DNA from: Stomoxys calcitrans
Lineage: Eukaryota > Arthropoda > Insecta > Diptera > Muscidae
NCBI RefSeq assembly: GCF_963082655.1
Contig: NC_081552.1
Span: forward strand, 62,174,930-62,238,929
Reading direction: 5' to 3'
Length of the DNA: 64,000 nt
Below are positions 10,905 through 22,108 of this stretch, in pieces. A program made the translations under genes and the position numbers. The notes under the pieces were generated by a model. That model was given only the letters and a program-made list of their open reading frames with translations, did no database searches and was not told where the DNA came from. How positions within the stretch are numbered: the first letter of the stretch is position 1; the number at the start of each line of letters is the position of its first letter.

Positions 10905-11627
10905 TAGCTGGACAGGGCCCCCTCCGCTGCGCCTTCCTTCACTATCTTATTTAATCTGAGCCCTATACGGTCACGTCAGGAAAAAGGTACTGTTTGGGGG
11001 TGCTGATACGGCCTTTCAGATATTTTGCGCCAATGTAGATATTATATTGTTGCTCAACTCGCAAATTTCTTTCATTTGAGCCTTATATTGCTATGGTCGG
11101 TAAATGTGTCCGGTATGATAGAGTTTTCGGGGGTGAGGCGGATCCCCATATATCAGAATCGTGCTTTGGTCTCAAAGACCTTTCATTTGAGTCCCATATT
11201 GTCATTATTGGTTTATATTTTATTTGGCTGGTGGCTTTGGAGGAGAGGCGGCCCGAAAGTGGATATTAGATTCATACTCCTCTCCCAAAAACCACATTGG
11301 AGCTGCATATTGCTTTAGTCGGTATATATGTGTGGTTTAGGGGAAGTTTATGAGCTGAGGCGTCCCTTAAACACTTGGCCATGCTACAGATACAGATTTG
11401 AGCCTCTTTTTGGCATAATCCACATATATGTCCAGTTTGAGGGTGGGCGGCCACCCACATATTTAGCCCTGAAAAAATATCAGCATCGTGCTCTACTATC
11501 AAATTTCTTAAATTTGAGCCCAATTTGCCATTGGTTTAGGGGGGTTTTAAGGGGTGACAGGATCCCCAAACATTTGGCCTCAAAATTGGATATCAAATTC
11601 GTTTTCTATTACCAATTTATACTATTA
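10905..11627 (-). mobile_element. Helitron copy, 3' end and internal repeats
   Basis: Begins with the reversed 3' terminal segment (GGGCCCCCTCCGCTGCGCCT). Reversed internal units follow, recognisable as CCTTTCATTTGAG...CCCATATTGTCAT at roughly 110-130-bp spacing. It is interrupted at 11628 by a new reversed 3' terminus. Confidence 0.65.
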
Positions 11628-13348
11628 CTAGTTGACCCGGGCCCGCTCCGCTGCGCCTTCTTTTACTTTATATCGAAACAAAAGTTTCCTTGGAATATTT
11701 ATTTTCGACAATTAAAAATCTTTTAGTGAAATACCATGCTACGAAAATAGTATATCGCTTGACTAAAAGTTTAACAATATAAGTGCATTTATGTGAATCC
11801 CATATGATCTTTATTGGTCTACGAATTTAAGTTTGGATGTAAGGTGTACTCCATTCTTAAAATACTTTATTTCAGCCCGAAATTCTCATGATGTCTGATT
11901 TAGTGGTGTTTTCGGGGGAGAGGTGGTCCCCCAGATACTTGGCCCTGAAAAAATATCAGCACCGTGCTGTTTTCTCAAATACCATTTATTTAAACCCCAT
12001 ATTGCCATTGGCCTAAGAGGAGTTTACAGGATGAGGCGTCCCCCAAACACATGGCCCCGAACTAGGTTATCACATTTGTTATCTAATATCAAATACCTTT
12101 CATTTGAGCAACTTATTGGCATGGTCGAAAAATTGGTACCCTTTTGGGGGTGTTTTGGGAAAGGGGTGATGCCCTAAATACATGGTCTTACATTTGGATA
12201 TCAAATACGTATTCTACTCCCAAATACCTTTATTTAAGCCCCATATTGCGATGATCACCAAAAAAAATGTGGGGTATTTTAGGAAAGGGGTGGACCCCCA
12301 GAAAATTGGTCCCGAAAATGGGTATCAATTCTTGCTCTACCCCCAATACCTTTCATTTAAGCCCCACATTGTCATGATCGGTAAATATGCCCAATTTAGG
12401 GATGTTTTGGGGAGTAGGTGGTCCCCCGAATTCTTAGCCCTGAAAATATATCAGCAACGTGCTCTATTCTCATATATCATTTATTCGAACCCCATATTGT
12501 CATTGGCCTCAAAATTTGATATCTAATTCGTTTTCTAATCTCATTTAAACTCCTTATTGCAAAAGTCAGCAAATATGTCCGGTTTGAGGTATTGGCCCTA
12601 AAAACTATGAATATTTAGTTTCACTCTCTTGAAGACCCAAATTGTCTTGCTGAGCAAATACGTCCTATTTGGGGCTTGTTATGGTAGTGGGACGTCCGCT
12701 AGACAGTTGGCCCCTAATGTTGATATCAGATACGTGGTCTACTCTCAAATACCTTTAATTTGAGCCCCATATTTCCATAGTCGGCAAAGATGACCGGCTT
12801 GGGGGGTGTTTTGGGGGATGGGCGGCCTCTCAGTCAGTTGGCCTTGAAAATATATATCGGATTCGTGTTCCACTTTAAAAACCCTCTTATTTGAGCCTCA
12901 TATTGTAATAGTCAGCAAATACTTACTATATGCGTGGTGTTTTGGGGGTGGGGTGGTCCCATAAACACTTTTCCTGAATATTGAGATCAGATTTGTGCTT
13001 TACTCCAAAATGTATGCTTTACTCCATTTGAGCCCCATGTGGCTATGGTCGGTAAATATGTCAGATTTAAGGGTGTTTTGGGAGTTGGGGTGGTCCCCCT
13101 ACACTTGGTTCGACAAATGGATATCAGATAAGTTTTCTTATCCAAAATACCTTTCATTTGAGTCCCATATTGTCGTGATTGGTCTAAATATATGTTTTGT
13201 AGGTTTTAAGGGTGGGGCGGCCCCCCTAGGTACCCCATCCGCAATTTGGATACCAAATTTTTATTTTTTATGAGAGCACACAAAATTGCTCTTAAATCGC
13301 ACCACCCATCTCTGATATCTGGCGTTTATGAAATTAGGGAAAATTAGG
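11628..13348 (-). mobile_element. Helitron copy with about 12 internal tandem repeats
   Basis: The reversed 3' terminus is CTAGTTGACCCGGGCCCGCT followed by CCGCTGCGCCTTC. An array of units follows, each with ATACCTTTCATTTGAGCCCC, GTCGGTAAATATG and a GGGGTGGTCCCCC block. The far end (GAGAGCACACAAAATTGCTC to TGATATCTGGCG) is the reverse of 45825-45880. No open frame spans the array. Confidence 0.7.
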
Positions 13349-14585
13349 GCAAAATTTCAGCCAAATCGGATGGGAATTGGGCCCTCTAGAAGCTCAAGAA
13401 GTCAAATCCCCAGATCTGTTTATATGACAGCTATATCAGGTTATGGACTGATTTGAACCATACTTGGCACAGTTGTTGGATATCTAACGAAATACTTCGT
13501 GCAAATATTCATTCAAATCGGATAAGAATTGTGCCCTCTAGAGGCTCAAGAAGTCAAGACCCAAGATCGGTCTATATGGCAGCTATATCAGGTTAAGCAC
13601 CGATTTAAATCATACTTGGCACAGTTGTCGGGTATCATAACAAAACACGTCGTGCGAAATTCCATTCCAATCGGATAAGAATTGCGCCCTCGAGAGGCTC
13701 AAGAAGTCAAGACACAAGATCGGTTTATATGGCAGCTATATCAGGTTATGGACCGATTTGAATCATTCTTGGCTCAGTTGTTGGATATAATAACAAAACA
13801 CGTCGTGCAAAATTTCATTTCAATCGGATAAGAATTGCGCACTCTAGAGACTCAAGAAGTCAAGACCCAAGATCGGTTTATATGGCAGCTATATCAGGTT
13901 ATAGACCGATTTGAACCATACTTGGCACAGTTGTTGGGTATCATAAAAAAACACGTCGTGCAAAATTTCATTTCAATCGGATAAGAATTGCGCACTCTAG
14001 AGACTCAAGAAGTCAAGACCCAAGATCGGTTTATATGGCAGCTATATCAGGTTATGAACCGATTTGAACCATACTTGGCACATTTGTTGGGTATCATAAC
14101 AAAACACGTCGTGCAAAATTTCATTCCAATCGTATAAGAATTGCGCACTCTAGAAGCTCAAGAATTCAAGACCCAAGATCGGTTTATATGGCAGCTATAT
14201 CAAAACATGGACCGATATGGGCCATTTACAATACCAACCGACCTACACTAATAAGAAGTATTTGTGCAAAATTTCAAGCGGCTAGCTTTACTCCTTCGGA
14301 AGTTAGCGTGCTTTCGACAGACAGACGGACGGACGGACGGACAGACGGACGGACAGACGGACGGACAGACGGACGGACAGACGGACGGACAGACGGACGG
14401 ACAGACGGACGGACAGACGGACGGACAGACGGACGGACAGACGGACGGACATGGCTAGATCGACATAAAATGTCACGACGATCAAGAATATATATACTTT
14501 ATGGGGTCTCAGACGAATATTTCGAGTAGTTACAAACAGAATGACGAAATTAGTATACCCCCCATCTTATGGTGGAGGGTATAAC
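13349..14585 (+). mobile_element. mini-me/DINE-like element, type A, with long (GTCY)n tract
   Basis: Truncated at the left inside a unit. The array then shows CGG(T)TTATATGGCAGC at 13721, 13874, 14027 and 14180 (and a variant at 13568): period 153 bp without exception. It ends with the expanded GACG/GACA tract, TATATATACTTTATGGGGTC, TTCGAGTAGTTACAAACAG and the 3' hairpin. Confidence 0.85.
14313..14453 (+). repeat. expanded (GTCY)n microsatellite, 12-bp higher-order unit
   Basis: A purine-rich run of GACG and GACA tetramers. From about 14341 they form a higher-order unit ACAGACGGACGG, about nine copies. Sister elements carry 4-15 tetramers at the same position. Confidence 0.92.
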
Positions 14586-14698
14586 AATTAAAGAGGCATT
14601 AAGTTCGGCCGGACCGAACTTTGGATACCTACCACCTCGGGTATATATGTAAACCTCTTTCGTCATAATCCGGTGAAAAATATAGCTTTATCGAAATA
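14586..14698 (+). mobile_element. mini-me/DINE-like 5' end, type C
   Basis: Abuts the preceding type A 3' end. Carries AAGTTCGGCCGGACCGAACT at 14601 (10-bp dyad arms), CCACCTCGGGTATATATG and the start of the type C leader, cut at a Helitron terminus. Confidence 0.72.
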
Positions 14699-14748
14699 CT
14701 AGTTGGACAGGGCCCGCTCCGCTGCGCCTTCTTTTACCTTCAAAATGT
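14699..14748 (-). mobile_element. Helitron 3' end, separated from its body by a mini-me
   Basis: CTAGTTGGACAGGGCCCGCT then CCGCTGCGCCTTCTTTTACC: the reversed 3' terminus. Its body resumes at 15894. Confidence 0.72.
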
Positions 14749-15893
14749 ACCCACCACCATACGATGGGGGTATACTAATCTAGTCATTCCGTTTGTAACA
14801 CCTCGAAATACTGCGACCCCATAAAGTATATATATTCTGGATCGTCTCGTCATTCTGAGTCGATATAGCTATGTCCGTCCGTCGGTCATAATCACGATAG
14901 CAGTCGAACGCGTGAAGCTAACCGCTTGAAATTTTGAATAGATATTTCCTATTGATGTAAGTCATTGGGATTGCAAAAAGGTCATATTGGATCAAATTTG
15001 GATATAGCCCCTATATAAACTGATCCCCCCAATTTGACTTCTTGATCCCATACAAGCCTCAATTCTCATCCGATTTGGCTAAAATTTGGAACAAAGTATG
15101 ATCCGAATCGGTTTGTAGACAGATATTACCCCATATAAACCGATACCCGGATTTATCTTCTTGAGCCCTTAATAGTCTCAATTTGCATATACTTTTGCTG
15201 AAATTTGGATCAAAGACTTGGGTTATGAATTCCAACAGGTAATGCCAGATAAAATCTGAATCGGTCTATAAACAGATATAGCCCCCATATAAACCGATAC
15301 CCCCGATTTGACTTATTGAGCCCCTGGAAGCCTCAACTTTCATCCGATTTGGCTTAAATTTGGAACAAAGACTTGTGTTATGATTTCCAACATCCATGCC
15401 ACGTATGATCTGAATCGGTCCATAAACAGACATATCCCCCATATAAACCGAACCCCGGATTTGATTTCTTCAGCCTTTAAAAGGCTCAATTTTCATCCGA
15501 TTTGGCTGAAATTGGGGAGAAAGGCTTATGTTATGACTCTTAACATCCATAGCAAGTAAGATTAGAATCGGTTTATAAACAGATATAACTCCCATATAAA
15601 CCGATCCTCGGATTTGACTTCTTCAGCTCTTAGAAGACTACATTTTTACTTGATGTGGCTGAATTTAGTCGAAAACCCTATCTTATGACTTACAACATCC
15701 ATGCCAAGTTTTATCTGAATCGGTCGGTCATTATGGTGATATAGGGCATTAAGTAACGATATCCCGCTATGACTTCTTGAGACCAACATAATCCAAATGC
15801 AAACTCAGTTAATAAGTGTACATTTTCAGCGGAATCCATAGTGGTGGATGCATATGATTCGACCCGGCCGAACTTAACACGCTTTTACTTGTT
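14749..15893 (-). mobile_element. mini-me/DINE-like element, type B, complete, nested in Helitron
   Basis: Both ends are present: CCCACCACCATACGATGGGG at the left (reversed 3' hairpin) and GACCCGGCCGAACTTAACAC then GCTTTTACTTG at the right (reversed 5' dyad end). The core ATAAAGTATATATATTC and GTCCGTCCGTCGGTC are followed by units. TCGGT starts at 15108, 15261, 15415 and 15568: spacings 153, 154, 153. Removing it rejoins Helitron sequence comparable with 10920-10960. Confidence 0.83.
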
Positions 15894-16830
15894 TTATCTG
15901 AGATCTTTACTGGCACTGTCGGGAAATAAGTCCTGCTGGTACGGCCTTTCAATTCTCACAAATACCTTTCATTTTAGACTTATATTGCTACGGTCGGTAA
16001 ATATGTCAATTTTTGGGGGTATTTTCGAGGGGCCAGGTGGACCTATCATCCGCCCATCAAAGTTTGGATGTTAGATCCTCTTCATTCTCTTGGTAATGGT
16101 GGTGGATTGGAAAAGCCAAACACTTTGCTCCGAAATTTGATATCAAATTCATACTCTTCTCCCTAAACCACATTTGAGGTAAACATTGCTATAGTCGGTA
16201 TATATGTGTGGTTTAGAGGGAGATTAGAATTAAAGCATTCCTTATTTGAGCCCCTGTTTGCAATAGTCAACAAATATGTTCAGTTTGAGAGATATGTGGG
16301 GTGAGGCAGCCACCCACACGCTTAGCCCTGAAAAAAATATCACCATCGTGCTCTAATCTCAAATTTCTTTTATTTGAGCACCAATTGCCATTGGTTTAGG
16401 GAGAGTTTATGGGGTGAGATGACACAGAAGAATTTGCCTACTATCAAGTACCCATTATTTGAGCCCCTTATTGCCACAGTAGGCAAACATGGCTGGTTTG
16501 ATGGGAATTTAGGGGGTGGATACTGAAATATTAACAGCATTGTGGTAGAACACGATTTTGTTCGAGTCCCATAATGTTTGAAGGTGGCGATCAATATATT
16601 CAGGGCTACGGGTCTGGTTCAGATCCATACTAATAAATTTGGTTTGTATTGGTTATTTACATTCATGATCATATTTACCACTTGGAATACAACATTTCTT
16701 AAGATCCACAGGTCTATCTGTGTCTATCCAATTTGAGCCAAAATATTTACTCTACTACCAAAGACATTTTATTGCTGTCCTATTCTATCCTGATCGGCCC
16801 TCGTATATTATTCTTAGTTCTTTATTATTG
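15894..16830 (-). mobile_element. Helitron body, internal repeats
   Basis: Reversed Helitron units (TTTATCTGAGATCTTTAC as at 10945, ATACCTTTCATTTTAG, GGTCGGTAAATATGTCA), decaying rightward. After about 16600 the units are hard to recognise. The 5' TC end is not seen. Confidence 0.6.
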
Positions 16831-17191
16831 TCCTAAATTTCAGCAAAATCAGATAATAAATATAGTTTTTATGAGCCTAAGACCCTAAATCGGCGGATCG
16901 GTCTATATGGTGGCTATATCAAGATATAGTCCGATATAGCCCATCTTCGAACTCAATCTGCTTATGGACAAAAAAGGAATCTGTGCAAAGTTTCAGCTCA
17001 ATATCTCTATTTTTAAATACTGTAGCGTGACATCAACAGACAGACGAACGGACATGGTAAGATCGTCTTAGATTTTTCCCCTGATCAAGAATATATATAC
17101 TTTATAGGGTGGGAAACAGATATTTTGATCTGTTGCAAACGGAATGACAAAATGAATATTTCCCCATTCTTCGGTGGTGTGTATAAAAATG
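16831..17191 (+). mobile_element. mini-me/DINE-like element, type C, 3' portion
   Basis: One unit (AATAAATATAGTTTTTATGA), the type C pre-core ATAGTCCGATATAGCCCATC, GACAGACGAACGGACATGG, ATATATATACTTTATAGGGT, TTGCAAACGGAATGAC and the end GGTGGTGTGTATAAAAA. Confidence 0.75.
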
Positions 17192-17357
17192 TCGAAGCAG
17201 TCGGCGGTAAAAATTAAATTAAATCCAAATCCATTTTGTCTTTTTATACCCACCACCATGGGATGGTTGTAATGTGCTGTAGAAATTTTAGTGTCTGTGT
17301 TGAGGTGTAATTAACACAGCTTGTTTCCATCTGGGATTTCTCCCAAATGTACCTTAC

Positions 17358-17436
17358 TTGGTAGCTCGGATTTCAGCGAAGCCCCTAAATCTAAAACCGC
17401 AGTCAAAAAGACAGATAATACCAAGAATGTTGTCAT
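17358..17436 (-). CDS. possible first coding exon of a secreted protein (hypothetical)
   Basis: An ATG at 17436 on the minus strand opens MTTFLVLSVFLTAVLDLGAS, a textbook signal peptide: short polar start, hydrophobic core, small residues at the end. It continues LKSELPSK to a good splice-donor match (CCAA|GTAAGG; GT at 17357-17356). Without splicing the frame stops at 17311 after about 41 codons. No downstream exon was identified and no homologue recognised, so this is a suggestion only. Confidence 0.25.
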
Positions 17437-18766
17437 CGATTGGAACGTCACGCGCGTGCTCGGCTGACTAGCTAGTTCGGGAGATGTGGGCGGGGTACTT
17501 GTTCCCTCGAAATGACGAAGCATCACAAATAAAAAAAATATCACGCGCGCTTAAAGTGCCCTTAATGGTTTTAATACAATTTTTCATAATCACAATACAT
17601 AAGAGTAAGATGGCATTACTCTTGGCCTCATAACCCTCCCATCCATGGTTTTTCTATGGCCTAAGAAATTAAGAAAAACCCCTTTAGCACTAACCCTACA
17701 GTCTGCTTGCGAAGTTCACATCAAAAATCTAAGTCCTCATATTCAAATTCCAAATATTTCACCTTTTATTATAACTCACATGTCTTATAATTAAATTCTA
17801 GCTTATATATTTATAGAGAAAAAAAAATGGCAATGGTAAAAAAAAGAGAGCTTTCTAGCTTTCGTCTTTCTCTACCGAACAACCAATAGCGGCCATAGAG
17901 AAAGAAGAAAGGACAAAAACAAAATCAACTAAAAATGTCTACCATGTATCAAAACGATCAGACTTACAGTTTTTATATACCGCCTGCTCCCACGTCAATG
18001 CTGCATGAAGGCCTCCGTGCTGGATTGATGATGATGAGCTAGAGGGGGGGGGTGAAGCTTAAATATGATCTATATGGTGTGTTGATACATGTTAGTATAA
18101 TGACTGTTAGAAAAAAAATGAGTTTTACGTTAAATTTAGTTATAGATTCATATCGTAGTTTAAACTTAAAAAGGTCTTTAGAATTAATTTTAGTGCAATA
18201 TTAATGGAATTCATGTGCAATATTTGAAACATTAGAAAAATTTTAATTTTTAGGCAAATTTTATAGGTAAGAACAATTTTTCCTGGTTGTCCATTTTATG
18301 GGTAGGCAAATTTTAGAAAAATTAGATGTTAATATAGGAAATTATGTAGGTTTAAGTTCATGTTAGGTTAATTTTAAGTAGGTTTTGTTAGCTAGGTTTA
18401 GAATTTTTATATTTTTATTAAAGTTGTTTCCCCTTGGGGTGTGGCTTATTAAAAATGGCTTCCTTTTTTTCTTTTCAAATGGCTTCCTTGTTACTTCAAA
18501 CACGTGGACGGCAAAAACATGGCGTTAGGAATATTTAGGGGAGCTGGGTCCAACGAAGATTCAGGACAAATTAGACACTTGGAGGCAAAAATATGACGTC
18601 ATATACTTTAGCGGTGTTCATAGAATGTTCTAGTTCCAGACAATCAGTTTGGTCTTAAAAATGATGAATTTTGGCTTCAAATATGGCTGCTTAAACAACG
18701 GCAATGGGAAAGAAATCCTGGCTCGACACTGAAATGCCGCCACGTCTTAGGTGGTTACTTAAAGTT

Positions 18767-18841
18767 TTCAGTCTCTCGGTCCCCGTGAGACTCACTTGGT
18801 ACGTAGCCTCCTGTATTCGCTATCGAAACCGAGAGACTGAA
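18767..18841. repeat. 14-bp perfect inverted repeat
   Basis: TTCAGTCTCTCGGT (18767-18780) and ACCGAGAGACTGAA (18828-18841) pair perfectly across a 47-bp spacer. No other copy was seen in the window. Confidence 0.85.
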
Positions 18842-19849
18842 CGTAACAAATTTCACAAATAAATGGATTTATCCTAGAAAGTTAAAATTATATTAAGATT
18901 TGGTAAATTCTGCTATGACAGGCAGATGAATTACCTTTCTATGACGATTAACACCCAAAAAAATGTCACCACAGCTTCAGATGCGTTTTTATTCTTCCTC
19001 AAAAGATTTCACTGAAACCCTCAATGCAGATTGCACGGGTTCTATTTTATTTAAAATTACTGGTTTAACTCTTTCACTTTGTAATTTGTCAATACTCACA
19101 CAAAAAAATTAATTGCCGGAGTAAACTTCACTTTAACGTGTTGAAGCCGAATTTAGAACAGAACAATTGACAGACTTTGAAGACAAAGCAAACCTTAACT
19201 CGAAGCAGACTCTGACCTTGGCATATGTACATAATGTACGACAATATGTATATTGGTGCACATATACGACATTACTTCCATTGGAATACATAATGTTTAA
19301 TTGTTGTAAAATTCGGACCAATCAACTATTCAAAATCAATCGCAAAAATCTGTGTTGGCAAGTGACAACATGTAATGGAGATGAGTGCGTGACAACACAA
19401 GACGTGATTTACGTGAATCTGAATTAACTAAATTTTTTTTTTTGCTCGAGAGTATATGCAAAGAAACCTTTTGTATGAACGTAATAAAAATCATTCGTAT
19501 GTAAATACGTAATGATCACGTTAAAACTCTATCATTACCATGTGCTCTTTAGTGTAAAAACACTTCGGGTGATCGCATGAGGGTGAGTGATGTTACACTC
19601 ACGCGCTCATCTCCAATAACCATTCCATGCACACGCAACGAGAGCAACAAAAAAAAAAACAAAACTTGTACTTAGACTTCCAAGAGTCTGTACATATCTA
19701 CGCATGTAAAAATGTATGTACGTAACATTGTAACAACGGTGTAATAGAAATTAGATCGGTGATGTTCTATGTAGGGAATCCAATTCAGACAAAAAAATAA
19801 ATTAACAAAAATAAAAATACACCAAAAAGAAAAAAAATCAATTGTTACA

Positions 19850-20127
19850 TGGTTGTATATTAATCTAGTCATTCCGTTTGTAACACCTCGAAATATTGAT
19901 CTAGGACCCCATAAAGTACATATATTCTTGATTGTCTCGAATTTAAAATTCGAACTAGCCATGTCAGTCCGTTTGTCGAAATCACAATAGCGGTCGAACG
20001 CGTAGAGCTATCCGCTTGAAATTTTGCACAGATATTTTTTATTGACGTAGAACGTTGGGGATTGCCAATATCCCGATTTCACTTCTTGAGCCCTTACAAG
20101 CCTCAATTTTGTCCGATTTGGCTGAAC
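19850..20127 (-). mobile_element. mini-me/DINE-like 3' portion, type B
   Basis: Reversed 3' end (TCTAGTCATTCCGTTTGTAA, CCATAAAGTACATATATTC, a short TCAGTCCGTTTGTCG tract, AGCGGTCGAACGCGTAG) followed by one partial unit ending TCCGATTTGGCTGA. It abuts the RTE copy. Confidence 0.75.
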
Positions 20128-21561
20128 GTAGAATAGCGTTCCAATCGCCTCGATATTCTGCGCTCATCCTAAAATCTCTGACACCAAGTTTCGAGGTGTC
20201 TCCCACTACTTGATCTTTCCATCAGGCTTTTGGTGTTCCCAGTTTGAGTGTATCACCGTGTTTGCCTTCAGAAGACTTCTTTGCTGGAGCTTCTTCTGAC
20301 AACATGACCATTCATCCATTCTGACAACATGACCTAGCCAACGCAGCCGTTGTATTTTGATGCGTGTAACTATGCTGTTGTCTTTATACAGCTCATACAG
20401 CTCGTGGTTCATACATCGCCTATATTCTCCATTAACGCAAACTGATCCATATATTTTATATTTTCTTAAATACTCCAAGCATTGCCTCATCTATATATAA
20501 CAACACGAATAGTATCAGTGGCCTTTTCTAAACTGCTTACTTAGAACAAAGTAGCATCTGTTTGCCAGTATTATTCTTCGCTTAATCTCAAAACCGGTGT
20601 CATTCGTTTCGGTTACGGCGGTGCCGAGGTAGATAAAGTTACAGACTATCTCAAAGTTGTGGATCCCAGTTTTCTCCATTTCCTTTATCTGCTCAGTTGT
20701 ACAAGGCGCTATAGGAGTTGAAACCATCCATTTCGTCTTATCTCCATTTAATGACAGCCCTATTTTCACTGACTCTCTTTTGATTCTCATAAAGGCAGCA
20801 GTCATTATTTCGGGTGACCGATCTATGATGTCGATGTCGTCGTCTTAGGCGAGTAGCATGTGTTCTCTTGTGATTAGTGTGCCATATCTATTCATATCTG
20901 CAATGCGTACAATCTTCTTCAGCAGGATATTAAAAAGATAACGCGATAGGCTATCTCCTTTCTGAAACCTCGTTTGGTATTAAATGGTTCGAAGAGATTC
21001 TTTCCTACTCTTACTGAGGAACGCAGCAAGTGTCGCTTTATAGTCAACAAAGAGATGGTGGGTGATGATTGTCCTTCTCCAGTCTTTTCCAGGATTTGGC
21101 GGAGTGTGAATATATGGTCCTGGGTGGATTTACCAGATCTAAAGCCGCATTGGTAGGGCCCAATTATCTCATTGACTTTAGGTTTTAATCTTTCATACAG
21201 TACTCTCGAGAGCATCTTGTATGCGATGGGGAGGAGACTTATTCCTCTGTAGTTGGCACATTCGGTCTTGTCTCCTTTATTGTGTACGGGACATAGTATG
21301 CTGAGGTTTCAATCATAGGGCATGAGTTTTTCTAGCCAAATGGCGCAGATAAGCCTTCGGTCTTAAATAGTTCAGCGGGTAACCCGTCGGCTCCTGCTGT
21401 CTTATTCTTCTTTAGTCGGATCACTGCTACTTGGACCTCATTCTGACTAAGAGGTAAACGTTCTATACCATCATCATTGATTGGTTCTGCGGTATCCTTT
21501 TCGACGCCAACTTCGGACACTAGCAGTTGTGTAAAATGTTCTTTCCATATCCTCAGTATGC
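20128..21561 (-). pseudogene. RTE/BovB-like retrotransposon, RT region, degenerate
   Basis: Minus-strand order: EVGVEKDTAEPINDDGIERL and AGADGLPAELFKTEG at 21520-21340; GPYQCGFRSGKSTQDHIFTL at about 21160; then a frameshifting deletion just after the DYKA of motif A (about 21030); [16 protein letters not shown]; a damaged motif C in which YADD reads as stop-DDD (about 20850-20835); FIYLGTAVTETND; and the C-terminal LRWLGHVVRMDE at about 20340-20310. No 5' UTR or endonuclease is present. The motif A deletion is the same as in the copy at 44469. Confidence 0.83.
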
Positions 21562-22108
21562 AAAATCGGGAGGTCGGTTTATATGGGATCTATATCAGGT
21601 TAATGACCGATTCAAACCGTATTTAACACAGTTGATGGAAGTCATAACAAAACACCACATGCAAAATTTGAGCCAAATCGGACAAAAAATTCGATTAGAC
21701 CGACTCAGACCGTTCTTGACACAGTTGTTGGAAGTCATAACAGAACACCACAAGCAAAATTTGAGCCAAATCGGACAACAAGTGCGGCTTCCAAGGGCTC
21801 AAAAAGTAAAATCGGGAGATCTGGTTATATGGAAGCTATATCTAAATCTGAATCGATATGGCCCATTTGCAATCCCTAACGAGCTACATCAATACTTAGT
21901 ATCTGTGCAAAATTTCAAGCTGCTAGCTTTACGCGTTCGACCTCTATCGTGATTTCGACAGACGGACGGACGTGCCTAGTTCGACTCAGAATGTCGAGAC
22001 GATCAAGGATATATTTACTTTAAGGGCTCTTTGACAAATATTTCGAAGTGTTACAAACGAAATGACCAGATTAGTATACCCCCATCCCATGGTGGTGTGT
22101 ATAATAAG
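21562..22108 (+). mobile_element. mini-me/DINE-like element, type B, 3' portion
   Basis: About three units (GGTTTATATGGGATCTATAT, AAATTTGAGCCAAATCGGAC), then AAATTTCAAGCTGCTAGC, CAGACGGACGGACGTGCC, a degraded core and the end CCATGGTGGTGTGTATAA. The 5' side is truncated against RTE sequence. Confidence 0.75.

Larger units (their letters stand above)
17192..19849. other. non-repetitive island, no confirmed gene
   Basis: Apart from a 30-bp mini-me terminal piece (TTTTTATACCCACCACCATG at about 17232), about 2.6 kb resembles none of the repeat families in the window. It holds a possible signal-peptide exon (minus, 17358-17436), a 14-bp inverted repeat (18767-18841), and an 86-codon open frame at 19167-19427 plus (MTDFEDKANLNSKQ...) that I cannot assign. 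It is the best place in the window to look for host sequence. Confidence 0.5.

Noticed and set aside
14264..14529. Apparent TDGR-repeat protein
   Set aside because: It is the translation of the GACG/GACA microsatellite and appears in all frames.
17580..18450. Possible LTR of a retrovirus-like element
   Set aside because: No paired direct repeat, primer-binding site or gag/pol sequence was found nearby.
19167..19427. 86-codon plus-strand open frame as a gene
   Set aside because: No family resemblance, no clear splice or promoter context. Mentioned only as part of the unassigned island.
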